Positions 7,114 through 14,378 of a stretch of 14,571 nucleotides of DNA are shown here, piece by piece. The stretch's first letter is position 1. The number at the start of each line of letters is the position of its first letter. Origin of the DNA: an uncultured Sulfitobacter sp. GTDB taxonomy: Bacteria; Pseudomonadota; Alphaproteobacteria; Rhodobacterales; Rhodobacteraceae. Under the pieces are notes generated by a model. It did not search any database, was not told where the DNA came from, and saw only the letters and a list, made by a program, of their open reading frames with translations. Both the position numbers and the translations under genes were made by a program. The stretch lies in the NCBI GenBank assembly GCA_937923365.1, contig CALAIJ010000199.1:1-14571 (forward strand), read 5' to 3'.

Positions 7114-7776
7114 TTATTCGTCGCCACCTTCAGCGGCGTCATCGCCTGCTGTTGGCACTTCGTCGGCGGCCACGTCTTCGTCCTCATCATCGGACTGGGA
7201 TGCCAGACCGGATGGCGCAGAGACTTGCGCGATCACAAAGTCACGGTCGATGGTCGGCTTGGCACCTTCGGGCAGCTTGACGTCCGAAATTGTGATACTG
7301 TCGCCAATCTCCAGAGCGGAGACGTCGATGGTGATGCTTTCGGGGATGTCAGCGGCGGTCACAACCAGCTCAACCTCGGGACGGACCAGCGTCAGAACGC
7401 CACCCATCTTGAGACCGGGGCTGACCTCTTCACCGGCCACATCAACGTTGATGAACAGGTTGATTTTTGTGGTCCGCTTGAGGCGCATGAAGTCGACGTG
7501 CGTTGGCAGGTCTTTGACAACGTGGCGCTGAACGTCGCGGCAGATAACACGGACGTCATCATGGCCTTCGACCTTCATGTTGAACAGGGTCGACTTGAAA
7601 CGGCCCTTGCGCAGCATTGTCAGCAGTTTGTTGAACGGGATGTTGATGGGCAGCGGGTCTGTGTCGCCACCAAAAACAATCCCCGGAACCATGCCATCGC
7701 GGCGTGCCTGACGAGCGGCGCCCTTGCCTGTCCCCGTCCGTTCCTGGGCTTCAAGATCTGGAATCTCTCCGGCCAT
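7114..7776 (-). CDS. rplY: 50S ribosomal protein bL25 (long, CTC/TL5 type)
   Basis: A 220-aa 5S-rRNA-binding ribosomal protein of the two-domain type. Residues 1-95 form the L25 RNA-binding domain ([20 protein letters not shown] at 13-32, VYG-like IVFGG, then the basic [20 protein letters not shown] segment at 80-99). Residues about 100-188 form the beta-rich TL5 domain ([17 protein letters not shown] region, [18 protein letters not shown]). A highly acidic Asp/Glu/Ala tail follows from about 193. The ATG at 7776 has GGAG 7 nt upstream and matches the family N-terminus; an extension of 40 codons upstream is open but unsupported. It is transcribed toward pth, its common neighbour, but a membrane-protein gene and an inverted methyltransferase lie between, and it ends at its own terminator. 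Confidence 0.95.
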   Translation of the reverse strand: MAGEIPDLEAQERTGTGKGAARQARRDGMVPGIVFGGDTDPLPINIPFNKLLTMLRKGRFKSTLFNMKVEGHDDVRVICRDVQRHVVKDLPTHVDFMRLKRTTKINLFINVDVAGEEVSPGLKMGGVLTLVRPEVELVVTAADIPESITIDVSALEIGDSITISDVKLPEGAKPTIDRDFVIAQVSAPSGLASQSDDEDEDVAADEVPTAGDDAAEGGDE

Positions 7777-7838
7777 AATAATTCTCCAATAGGTTAGGGC
7801 GGGAATCCTCCAAGGCTGTATCCCCGCGTGAAGTCGCG

Positions 7839-7867
7839 CGTATAGACGCGAATTGGCTTTAGGGAAA
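7839..7867 (-). promoter_or_regulatory. Possible rplY promoter
   Basis: Read on the - strand, TTTCCC (7867-7862) and TATACG (7844-7839) are 17 nt apart, about 63 nt before the rplY start. The -10 match is moderate and the -35 match weak. An inverted repeat CGCGT/ACGCG (7837-7850) overlaps the -10 box. Confidence 0.25.
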
Positions 7868-7924
7868 GACCAAAGTTGCCGCAGCGCTCTTGGCAAATTG
7901 CCATCCCCGTGCGACGGCTGGCTG

Positions 7925-9067
7925 ATGGGTTTGAAACACGATCTTTATCTGTCGCGCAAACCGCTTGCGGGCTACATCGCGATTGGCGTGGCGTGGTCCA
8001 CATACTTTGCGCAGATGCCGGTGATCAAGGCCAATGTCGGCGCGTCTGACGGGGCTTACGGGATGGCGATCCTTGTGTCCTCTTTCGGCGCGATCGCGGC
8101 GATGTGGCTGGCGCCCATGGCGCAGCGGATGCTGGGCGGGCGCGCCATGACGCTTGCAATTCTGCTGGTGGCGTTGGGCATGTTTTCGTCAGGCATGTCG
8201 GTTTCGCTGGTGTTGCTGATCGTTGGCATGACCTTTGCGGCTGTGGGGTCCGGCGTGGTGGACGTGTTGGTCAACGCGCGGGTGTCCGAGATCGAGGCCC
8301 GCACCGGGCGCGCCTTGATGAACCTCAACCACGGGATCTACAGCTTTGCCTACGCGGGGGCCGCTTTGATGACAGGCGTTCTGCGCGAGGCAGAGACATC
8401 CACGCTCACGATTTTTGCGCTGCTGGTTGCAGCCCTTGTCTTGCTGGCATGGGCCGCCCGTGATCGTGCACCGCAACAGGATGACAGCGATAATGGGGTG
8501 ATCCCGGGGGCCATGCCCAACACACTTGTGCTGATCGTGGGCCTTGTGGTGATGGCAGGCTTTCTGGCCGAAGCGGCCACCGAAGGCTGGTCCGCCCTGC
8601 ATCTGGAGCGCACCCTTGGCGGGACACCGGGCGAAGGCGCGCTGGGCCCTGCGCTTATGGGATTGATGATGGGCTTCGGGCGGCTATCGGGGCATGCCAT
8701 CGCACGATTGATGCGGGATACCACGCTGATGCTGGTGGCAACGCTGGTGTCTGCCTGCGGGTTGGTGCTGGCAGGGCTGGCAGGCACGGTCTGGATCGCG
8801 CTGGCAGGCTTTGCCTTGGCAGGTTTGGGCATCTCTGTTGTCGCGCCATTGGCGCTGGCACTGATCGGGCGTGTGGTGCATCCGTCACAGCGCCTCGCGG
8901 CGATCAGCCGCGCGTCCGTGCTGGGCTACGGCGCATTCTTTTTCGGGCCACCCCTGATGGGGTTGGTCGCCGAAGGCTTTGGACTGCGCGCGTCCTTTCT
9001 GGTGATCGCGGGGCTTCTGGCGCTGACAGCTATCGTACTGCTGCCGATGCTGGCGCGGCGCGCCTGA
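7925..9067 (+). CDS. MFS transporter, YbjJ-like
   Basis: A ~380-aa inner-membrane protein with about 12 hydrophobic helices, in the major facilitator superfamily. The first half carries the signature [20 protein letters not shown] (about 25-44), then a helix 2-3 loop ending in RMLGGRAMT, and [25 protein letters not shown], which recalls the E. coli YbjJ group. A central cytoplasmic loop ([20 protein letters not shown]) separates the two six-helix halves, as usual for MFS. The substrate is unknown; YbjJ-like proteins are often assumed to be sugar or drug exporters without proof. The start is uncertain: the ATG at 7925 gives a natural short cytoplasmic N-terminus but has no strong Shine-Dalgarno, and the frame is open back to an ATG at 7853. 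It converges on the lactate dehydrogenase gene with only 9 nt between stops. Confidence 0.9.
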   Translation: MGLKHDLYLSRKPLAGYIAIGVAWSTYFAQMPVIKANVGASDGAYGMAILVSSFGAIAAMWLAPMAQRMLGGRAMTLAILLVALGMFSSGMSVSLVLLIVGMTFAAVGSGVVDVLVNARVSEIEARTGRALMNLNHGIYSFAYAGAALMTGVLREAETSTLTIFALLVAALVLLAWAARDRAPQQDDSDNGVIPGAMPNTLVLIVGLVVMAGFLAEAATEGWSALHLERTLGGTPGEGALGPALMGLMMGFGRLSGHAIARLMRDTTLMLVATLVSACGLVLAGLAGTVWIALAGFALAGLGISVVAPLALALIGRVVHPSQRLAAISRASVLGYGAFFFGPPLMGLVAEGFGLRASFLVIAGLLALTAIVLLPMLARRA

Positions 9068-9079
9068 CCCTGAGGGTCA
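9065..9079. terminator. Palindrome spanning both stop codons of convergent genes
   Basis: TGACCC (9065-9070) pairs with GGGTCA (9074-9079) around a 3-nt TGA loop. The outer ends are exactly the two stop codons: TGA of the transporter on + and TGA of the dehydrogenase on -. Only 9 nt separate the genes. There is no T run, so any terminator activity would be weak. Confidence 0.35.
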
Positions 9080-10243
9080 GTCCTGCCAGACCCCGCCAAA
9101 GTCCTTTGGAACCAAAAGGTTGTGGCGTCCAAGGTCTTTCACGGATGTCTCGCCACACAGCGCCATAGAGGTATCCAGCTCTTTGTGGATCACCTCAAGC
9201 GCTGATGTCACACCCGCCTGACCCATGGCGCCCAGCCCGTAGATAAAGGCACGTCCGATGTAGGTGCCTTTGGCCCCCAGCGCCATTGCCTTGAGCACGT
9301 CCTGACCCGAGCGGATGCCGCCGTCCACATGCACCTCGATCTGGTCGCCGACGGCGTCCAGAATGGCAGGCAACGCCGCGATGGAGCTGAGCGCGCCGTC
9401 CAGCTGGCGCCCGCCGTGGTTGGAGACGATGATCGCATCCGCCCCGACCTTGAGCGCCATACGCGCATCCTCAGCGTCCAGAATGCCTTTGAGGATGACC
9501 TTGCCGCCCCATTGTTCTTTCAGCTTGGCGACCTTGTCCCAGTCAAGCGCTGGATCAAATTGCTCTGCCGTCCAAGCGCCAAGATCGGCCGCGTCCGAGA
9601 CCCCTTCGACATGGCCCACGATATTGCCGAACTCGCGCCGCTTGGCGCGCAGCATCTCAAGGCCCCATGTCCACTTTGTTGCCAGATTGGCGATTGTGGA
9701 GGGCGTCAGCTTGGGCGGTGCGGACAGCCCGTTCTTGATGTCCTTGTGCCGTTGTCCGAGGATTTGCAGGTCGAGCGTGATCACAAGGGCTGAGCACTTG
9801 GCATCCTTTGCGCGCTGGATCAGGCGGCTGACGTAATCCGTGTCGCGCATCGTATAGAGCTGGAACCAGAAGGGCGCATTGGTTGCCTCTGCGACATCCT
9901 CAATGGAGTTGATGGACATGGTTGACAGGGTGAAGGGCACGCCGAACTTGAGCGCGGCTTTGGCGGCTTTGATCTCTCCGTCCGCGTTTTGCATGCCTGT
10001 CAGGCCCACAGGAGCAAGGGCCACGGGCATCGCCACGTCCTGACCGATCATCTGCGTCGCGGTGGAGCGGCCGGTCATGTCCACGGCCACGCGCTGGCGC
10101 AGGCGGATTTGTTCGTAATCCGTCGTGTTCTCGCGGAAGGTCTGTTCCGTCCAGCTGCCGCTTTCGCAGTAGTCGTAGAACATCCGTGGCACACGTCTGC
10201 GGTAGATGCGCTTGAGGTCGTCGATGTTGGTGATAACGGGCAC
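9077..10243 (-). CDS. lldD: FMN-dependent L-lactate dehydrogenase / alpha-hydroxy acid dehydrogenase
   Basis: A 388-aa FMN-dependent alpha-hydroxy acid dehydrogenase with the full TIM-barrel architecture. Key elements are FYDYCESG at 22-29 (substrate tyrosine), the FMN segment ALAPVGLTGMQ at 75-85, FWFQLY at 125-130, LVITLDLQILGQRHKD at 153-168, the FMN lysine Lys252 in VILKGI, and the catalytic box SNHGGRQLDG at 274-283 (His276 as base, Arg279 for the carboxylate), then HVDGGIRSGQDVLKAMALGA for the phosphate. The likely reaction is L-lactate to pyruvate, feeding electrons to the respiratory chain, but glycolate- or mandelate-type specificity cannot be excluded. It starts with GTG at 10243, backed by a consensus AGGAGG about 8 nt upstream. 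It is divergent from the nitroreductase-marR operon, 136 nt apart. Confidence 0.9.
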   Translation of the reverse strand: MPVITNIDDLKRIYRRRVPRMFYDYCESGSWTEQTFRENTTDYEQIRLRQRVAVDMTGRSTATQMIGQDVAMPVALAPVGLTGMQNADGEIKAAKAALKFGVPFTLSTMSINSIEDVAEATNAPFWFQLYTMRDTDYVSRLIQRAKDAKCSALVITLDLQILGQRHKDIKNGLSAPPKLTPSTIANLATKWTWGLEMLRAKRREFGNIVGHVEGVSDAADLGAWTAEQFDPALDWDKVAKLKEQWGGKVILKGILDAEDARMALKVGADAIIVSNHGGRQLDGALSSIAALPAILDAVGDQIEVHVDGGIRSGQDVLKAMALGAKGTYIGRAFIYGLGAMGQAGVTSALEVIHKELDTSMALCGETSVKDLGRHNLLVPKDFGGVWQD

Positions 10244-10317
10244 GGCGGCGGCCTCCTAATCTGTCATGTATTCATTTGGTAGCAAGCCTGCCGAGCGAGT
10301 TCAATCTGGCATGATAC

Positions 10318-10344
10318 TTGACTGGTGCGATATCGTACTATAAT
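10318..10344 (+). promoter_or_regulatory. Promoter of the nitroreductase-marR operon
   Basis: TTGACT (10318-10323) and a perfect TATAAT (10339-10344) are 15 nt apart, about 36 nt before the nitroreductase ATG. The spacer is shorter than the ideal 17 nt, which often makes a promoter dependent on regulation. Operator 1 fills the spacer and operator 2 lies over the expected start site near 10351. Confidence 0.65.
10325..10338. promoter_or_regulatory. Operator 1, probable MarR binding site
   Basis: GTGCGATATCGTAC is a 14-bp palindrome with one mismatched pair. It sits exactly between the -35 and -10 boxes, so a bound repressor would block RNA polymerase. It is part of a 19-bp direct repeat (10324-10342 and 10349-10367, period 25, two differences). 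Assignment to the MarR protein of the same operon is inference from location. Confidence 0.7.
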
Positions 10345-10349
10345 TAATG

Positions 10350-10363
10350 GTGCAATATCGCAC
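10350..10363. promoter_or_regulatory. Operator 2, probable MarR binding site
   Basis: GTGCAATATCGCAC is the second near-perfect 14-bp palindrome, centred 25 bp from operator 1 and covering the expected transcription start. Together the two sites imply a consensus GTGCGATATCGCAC. Confidence 0.7.
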
Positions 10364-10379
10364 TATATGGAGAATCAGC

Positions 10380-11477
10380 ATGACCATGTCACGACGCAAG
10401 ACCATCAGCCTGTTGGGCGGTGGCACCATTCTGGCCGCTTTGGGGGCAGGGGGCACATTTGCAGGCACCCGCACACCGTCCAAGGCAATCGCCCCTTGGG
10501 GGCTGGCAGGTGGCTATGACGACCCGCGCCTGAACGCACTGAGTTTCGGGTTGCTCGCGCCCAATCCGCATAACCTGCAACCTTGGCACATCGCGCTCGA
10601 AGGGGAGGATGCGTTTGTCTTGCGCCATGACCAAAGCCGCCGCTTGCCTGAAACCGATCCCTTTGACCGACAGATCATGATCGGCATGGGCTGCCTTCTG
10701 GAACAGACGGTTCTGGCAGCCGGTGCAGCAGGCTACGACGTTGCCCTTGAGATCATGGAGGAGGGGCCTCAGATCGCCCGCGCCACGCTGAGCAAGGGCG
10801 GACTGGCAGACCCACTTGCTGCGCATATCCTGCAGCGACGGTCCTGTAAGGAGCCCTTTGCCGACCGCGCAGTGCCAGCAGATTTGGCTGGGCAGCTTGC
10901 GCCCTTTGCAGACATCCATACGGACCCGCGGATGGTCTCTGCTTTGCGGGAACTGACTTTTGAGGCGTGGATGGTAGAGACGACGACCCCCCACACCATG
11001 CAAGAAAGCATCGATCTGATGCGCATGGGCAAGGCAGAGATTAACGCCAAACCGGATGGGCTGGATATTGGCGGGGCGTTTCTTGAAGGGCTGATGCTGG
11101 CAGGTGTGCTGACGCGGGATGCGATGGCTGACCAAAACAGTACCGCCTTTCAGCAGGGCATCGATATCTACCGTGAGATGTTGATGGCGACCCCGGCCTA
11201 TGTCGCGCTGACATCGGAAACCAACACGCGCAGCGATCATATCGCCGCAGGCCGCGCGTGGTTGCGGTTGAACCTGAAAACAACCGCGCTGGGCCTGTCC
11301 TTGCATCCTGTCAGCCAGGCCTTGCAGGAATACCCCGAAATGGCGCCCCACTACGCCAGTGCCCATGGGTTACTGGCGCCTCAGGGGCACACGGTTCAAA
11401 TGCTGGGGCGCTTGGGCTATGGTCCGCAAACGGCACGCACCCCGCGGTGGCCGCTTGAGGAAAAACTGATTGTCTGA
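10380..11477 (+). CDS. Tat-exported Acg-family nitroreductase-like FMN oxidoreductase
   Basis: A 365-aa protein whose N-terminus MTMSRRKTISLLGGGTILAA is a twin-arginine signal (SRRKTIS, then a hydrophobic stretch), so it should be exported folded with cofactor. The body resembles the Acg (Rv2032) branch of flavin nitroreductases: LAPNPHNLQPW at 59-69 (flavin-binding N-terminal motif), RRLPETDPFDRQIMIGMGC at 87-105, GRAWLRLNLKTTALGLSLHP at 291-310 and GRLGYGP at 343-349. Acg itself may sequester flavin rather than reduce nitro compounds, so the activity is open. The ATG at 10380 has GGAG 7 nt upstream and gives a complete Tat signal. It is the first gene of an operon with marR, overlapping it by 8 nt, under a promoter with paired palindromic operators, which suggests induction by a small toxic compound. 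Confidence 0.85.
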   Translation: MTMSRRKTISLLGGGTILAALGAGGTFAGTRTPSKAIAPWGLAGGYDDPRLNALSFGLLAPNPHNLQPWHIALEGEDAFVLRHDQSRRLPETDPFDRQIMIGMGCLLEQTVLAAGAAGYDVALEIMEEGPQIARATLSKGGLADPLAAHILQRRSCKEPFADRAVPADLAGQLAPFADIHTDPRMVSALRELTFEAWMVETTTPHTMQESIDLMRMGKAEINAKPDGLDIGGAFLEGLMLAGVLTRDAMADQNSTAFQQGIDIYREMLMATPAYVALTSETNTRSDHIAAGRAWLRLNLKTTALGLSLHPVSQALQEYPEMAPHYASAHGLLAPQGHTVQMLGRLGYGPQTARTPRWPLEEKLIV

Positions 11478-11919
11478 CACGACCGACCCCACCGTTCTGT
11501 TCGAACTTTTCACAGAGATCGGGATCATTGAACAACTCAGCCGCGCCTTGCTGGAGGCGCGGTTGCCGGACGGTCTGATTGCCCCGCATTTTGCCGTGTT
11601 GAACCACTTGACCCGTGGGCGCGACGGGGCGACGCCTGTCGACATGGCCCGTGCGTTTCAGGTGCCCAAGACCTCTATGACGCACACATTAAAGGGGCTG
11701 GAGAAGGCGGGCTATGTCACGCTTAGGCCCAATCCGGATGACGGACGTTCCAAGCAGGTCTGGATGACGCCAGCGGGCCGCCAGTTGCAGGGAGAGGTCA
11801 TCGCCGCCCTCGCGCCGCAGTTCATCCAGCTGGCGCAAAAGACCGACTTGGAAAAGTTGTCGGCCATCAAACCCGTGCTGCAGCAATTGCGGATCGTGAT
11901 GGATGCGGCCCGCGATTAG
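11470..11919 (+). CDS. MarR-family transcriptional regulator
   Basis: A 149-aa winged-helix protein of MarR type, which binds palindromic DNA as a dimer and usually releases it on binding a small phenolic or oxidised ligand. The N-terminal helix (about 8-30) and C-terminal helices (about 105-146) form the dimer interface. The helix-turn-helix is TPVDMARAFQVPKTSMTHTLKGLEKAGYV at 55-83 and the wing is LRPNPDDGRSKQVWMTPAG at 85-103, with the characteristic Asp-x-Arg (Asp91, Arg93). Three cysteines or a redox switch are not present, so a ligand rather than oxidation signal is likelier. It starts with TTG at 11470, supported by GAGG 9 nt upstream and by the 8-nt overlap with the nitroreductase. 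Likely targets are the two operators at 10325-10363, making the operon self-repressed. Confidence 0.9.
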   Translation: MSDTTDPTVLFELFTEIGIIEQLSRALLEARLPDGLIAPHFAVLNHLTRGRDGATPVDMARAFQVPKTSMTHTLKGLEKAGYVTLRPNPDDGRSKQVWMTPAGRQLQGEVIAALAPQFIQLAQKTDLEKLSAIKPVLQQLRIVMDAARD

Positions 11920-11928
11920 GCGTCTGCG

Positions 11929-11984
11929 GGTGCACGGGACGTGCACCTTACCACTTCGCCGTAAGGTGCCGTTCTACGGCACCT
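11929..11984. other. Four-arm set of overlapping, mutually exclusive hairpins between marR and trpA
   Basis: Four arms pair in three alternative ways. GGTGCAC (11929-11935) pairs with GTGCACC (11941-11947). GCACCTTAC (11943-11951) pairs with GTAAGGTGC (11961-11969). AGGTGCCGT (11964-11972) pairs with ACGGCACCT (11976-11984). All stems are perfect, 7-9 bp. The middle hairpin excludes both outer ones. The region lies between convergent genes, with no T run, so it may be a bidirectional terminator or 3'-end element; the attenuator-like topology is notable. Confidence 0.6.
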
Positions 11985-11989
11985 GAACG

Positions 11990-12781
11990 CTAGACGGAAT
12001 GCGCGCCGTCGCTCAGCGTTTTCACAAACGCCAGCACATCGGAAACACTGTCGCCCTTGGCGATGCGCGACACGATGGCGGAGCCTACAACAACACCATC
12101 GGCAACTTCGGCAATCGCGCGGCTTTTCTCTGGTGTGGTGACACCGAAACCGACGACCACGGGCAGGCCGCTTGCCTCGCGAATACGCGCAACTTCCGGG
12201 GCCACATCGACCGCTTCGGCTTCTGCCGCGCCGGTGATCCCGGTGATGGAGACGTAGTAGACGAAACCGGACGTGTTCTGCACCACGCGGGGCAGGCGCG
12301 CATCGTCCGTGGTGGGCGTGGCCAAACGGATAAAGTTCAGGCCCGCGGCGTTTGCAGGCAGGCACAGCTCGCTATCTTCTTCTGGCGGCAGGTCAACAAT
12401 GATCAACCCGTCGATGCCAGCGTCTACGGCAGCCTTCAAGAAAGCATCGACACCCATGGAGTAGACGGGATTGTAATACCCCATCAGCACGATGGGCGTG
12501 GTGTCATCCTCTTGCCGGAAGGCCCGCGCCAGATCGAGTGTGCGTTGCAGGGTCATGCCGCCCTCAAGCGCACGTTGGCCGGCCAGTTGAATGGTTGGCC
12601 CGTCCGCCATCGGATCGGTGAAAGGCAGGCCCAGTTCGATCACATCGACCCCTGCAGCGGGCAGGCCGCGCACGATCTCTAGCGAGGTGTCAAAATCGGG
12701 ATCTCCGGCCATGATATAGGACACGAAGGCCGTCTTGCCTTGGGATTTCAGGTCAGCGAATTTTGCGTCGATACGGGACAT
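11990..12781 (-). CDS. trpA: Tryptophan synthase alpha subunit
   Basis: A 263-aa TIM-barrel enzyme that cleaves indole-3-glycerol phosphate to indole and glyceraldehyde-3-phosphate, passing indole to TrpB through the complex tunnel. The catalytic pair is in place: Glu49 in [11 protein letters not shown] and Asp60 in MADGPTIQ. Other signatures are [13 protein letters not shown] (about 98-110), [45 protein letters not shown] and the phosphate loop [11 protein letters not shown]. The ATG at 12781 has AAAGG 8 nt upstream and begins the family N-terminus MSRIDAKF; an upstream 22-codon extension is unsupported. It is normally in an operon with trpB, but here trpB is 11.6 kb away on the opposite strand, and the divergent neighbour is ychF. 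The stop is TAG at 11990-11992. Confidence 0.97.
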   Translation of the reverse strand: MSRIDAKFADLKSQGKTAFVSYIMAGDPDFDTSLEIVRGLPAAGVDVIELGLPFTDPMADGPTIQLAGQRALEGGMTLQRTLDLARAFRQEDDTTPIVLMGYYNPVYSMGVDAFLKAAVDAGIDGLIIVDLPPEEDSELCLPANAAGLNFIRLATPTTDDARLPRVVQNTSGFVYYVSITGITGAAEAEAVDVAPEVARIREASGLPVVVGFGVTTPEKSRAIAEVADGVVVGSAIVSRIAKGDSVSDVLAFVKTLSDGAHSV

Positions 12782-12877
12782 GGGAATAGCCTTTGGTCTG
12801 TCGTCGCCCACGCAATGCCGAAAAACCGCTGCAAAGGCAATGCGCAAGCGTGCCTGCCCCTTCGCCCGTGTAGCGAC

Positions 12878-12906
12878 TTGCGCTTGGCGCGCGCGCGGCC
12901 TAGGAC
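12878..12906 (+). promoter_or_regulatory. Possible ychF promoter
   Basis: TTGCGC (12878-12883) and TAGGAC (12901-12906) are 17 nt apart, placing a start near 12913 and a 5' leader of about 22 nt before the ychF ATG. The boxes are imperfect but the spacing is ideal. The spacer is an almost pure G/C alternation. No equally good promoter was seen for the divergent trpA. Confidence 0.35.
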
Positions 12907-12934
12907 GTCAACAGCTTTTCAGGAGGGCGCTGTC

Positions 12935-14032
12935 ATGGGTTTCAAAATGGGCATCGTGGGCTTGCCGAACGTCGGTAAATCCACTCTTTTCAATGCGTTG
13001 ACGCGTACCGCAGCGGCGCAGGCCGCCAATTTTCCGTTCTGCACGATTGAGCCGAATGTGGGCGAAGTCGCCGTTCCCGACGCGCGTCTGGATGCGCTGG
13101 CAAAGATTGCCCAATCCAAAAGCATTATCCCTACGCGCATGACCTTTGTAGATATTGCGGGATTGGTCAAAGGCGCCTCCAAGGGTGAGGGCCTTGGCAA
13201 CCAGTTCTTGGCGAACATCCGCGAGGTGGACGCCATCGCCCACGTGCTGCGCTGTTTTGAAGACGGTGATGTCACCCATGTGGAGGGCCGCGTGGATCCG
13301 GTTGCGGATGCGGAAACCATCGACACCGAATTGATGCTGGCCGATCTGGAGAGCATCGAAAAGCGCCGCGCGGGCCTCGTGCGCAAGATCAAGGGCAATG
13401 ACAAAGAAGCGGTGCAGCAAGACCGCCTTTTGGCCATGGCCCAAGCCGCCATCGAAGACGGCCAGCCCGCCCGCGTCGTAGACGTGGACGAAGACGACCA
13501 GCGCGCGTGGCGGATGCTGCAACTGCTGACCACCAAGCCCGTTCTCTACGTTTGTAACGTCGGCGAGGCGGAAGCATCCGAGGGCAATGCGTTTTCTGCC
13601 AAAGTGGCTGAAATGGCTGCAGCACAGGGCAATTCCCATGTGATCATCTCTGCGCAGATCGAAGAAGAGATCAGCCAGCTGGAGACCGACGAGGCCGAGA
13701 TGTTCCTGGAGGAAATGGGCCTCAAGGAAGCGGGCCTCGACCGGTTGATCCGCGCAGGCTACGAACTGCTGCATCTGGAGACGTATTTTACCGTCGGCCC
13801 CAAAGAGGCCCGCGCCTGGACGATCAAGTCTGGTACCTCTGCGCCCAAGGCCGCCGGCGTCATCCACGGCGATTTCGAAAAGGGCTTTATCCGCGCCGAG
13901 ACCATTGCCTACGACGATTTTGTGACGTTGGGCGGCGAAGGCCCCGCCAAGGAAGCAGGCAAGATGCGTGCTGAAGGCAAAGGCTATGTCGTCAAGGACG
14001 GCGATGTGCTGCACTTTCTGTTCAACACCTGA
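12935..14032 (+). CDS. ychF: Ribosome-associated ATPase YchF (Obg-family, OLA1-like)
   Basis: A 365-aa P-loop NTPase of the universally conserved YchF/OLA1 group, which prefers ATP, binds ribosomes and is linked to stress and redox responses. The Walker A/G1 motif is GLPNVGKS at 9-16. G3 is [10 protein letters not shown] at 73-82 followed by GEGLGNQFL. The base-specificity motif NVGE at 208-211 replaces the GTPase NKxD. A coiled-coil insertion spans about 125-200. The C-terminal TGS domain includes [41 protein letters not shown] and the terminal VLHFLFNT. The ATG at 12935 is chosen for an AGGAGG site 8 nt upstream and the canonical [16 protein letters not shown] start; an in-frame ATG 65 codons earlier lies inside trpA and is not credible. 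A single-gene unit, ended by the hairpin at 14063-14092. Confidence 0.97.
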   Translation: MGFKMGIVGLPNVGKSTLFNALTRTAAAQAANFPFCTIEPNVGEVAVPDARLDALAKIAQSKSIIPTRMTFVDIAGLVKGASKGEGLGNQFLANIREVDAIAHVLRCFEDGDVTHVEGRVDPVADAETIDTELMLADLESIEKRRAGLVRKIKGNDKEAVQQDRLLAMAQAAIEDGQPARVVDVDEDDQRAWRMLQLLTTKPVLYVCNVGEAEASEGNAFSAKVAEMAAAQGNSHVIISAQIEEEISQLETDEAEMFLEEMGLKEAGLDRLIRAGYELLHLETYFTVGPKEARAWTIKSGTSAPKAAGVIHGDFEKGFIRAETIAYDDFVTLGGEGPAKEAGKMRAEGKGYVVKDGDVLHFLFNT

Positions 14033-14062
14033 ACACGCGCGCGGAGGCAGCGCCATCATGCG

Positions 14063-14092
14063 AAAAGGCCCGGGCGAATATCCGGGCCTTTT
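14063..14092. terminator. Bidirectional intrinsic terminator between ychF and the small secreted gene
   Basis: AAAAGGCCCGG (14063-14073) pairs perfectly with CCGGGCCTTTT (14082-14092) around an 8-nt loop. Stem ends are A/T runs of four on each side, so both strands give a GC-rich stem followed by T residues. It sits 31 nt after the ychF stop and 20 nt after the stop of the convergent gene, serving both. Confidence 0.9.
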
Positions 14093-14111
14093 GCTGTGCG
14101 CTTTGGCGTGT

Positions 14112-14378
14112 TCATCGGCTGTCGTTGTTCGGGCCCACTCCGTAAGGGTTCGAATAGGCGTAGCCACCCGTCGTCTGTTCAGTGGACGCATTGCGGGTAG
14201 AGAACGTCGGTGCATAGATCTGCGTCACGGGCCGTGCATCAGCCTTTGGCGCTTGCGCAAAGCTGTCGACGTGCCCCACGGCCGTATCAAGGCGCAGGTC
14301 GTTGTAGCGGTCGGAATTACCAGCAAACGCGGCAGTGGCCAAGGTGGCGGCGAGGGCGGAAGTGATCAGAAGTTTCAT
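14112..14378 (-). CDS. Small secreted protein of unknown function
   Basis: An 88-aa protein with a clear Sec signal peptide (MKLLITSALAATLATAAFAG, cleavage probably after Ala19). The mature part of about 69 residues is hydrophilic and low in structure signals. It includes NSDRYNDLRLDTAVGHVDSF near its start and a Gly/Tyr/Pro/Asn-rich tail GGYAYSNPYGVGPNND. It has no cysteines in the mature part and no lipobox, so it should be a free periplasmic or exported protein. I do not recognise the family. The ATG at 14378 has AAAGGA 8 nt upstream and begins the signal peptide; an upstream 32-codon extension is not supported. It ends at the shared terminator with ychF and appears to be a single-gene unit. 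Confidence 0.78.
   Translation of the reverse strand: MKLLITSALAATLATAAFAGNSDRYNDLRLDTAVGHVDSFAQAPKADARPVTQIYAPTFSTRNASTEQTTGGYAYSNPYGVGPNNDSR

Noticed and set aside
10389..11366. 325-codon - strand frame opposite the nitroreductase gene
   Set aside because: Antisense shadow of a gene with clear family motifs and a Tat signal.
7098..14150. Shared GTAAGGGTTCG words near 7101 and 14142
   Set aside because: Only 11 bases match, one copy is coding and the other is not; no wider similarity, so treated as chance.
12908..14215. Long open - strand frame of 435 codons
   Set aside because: It is the antisense shadow of ychF, with a His-rich low-meaning translation and no ribosome site.
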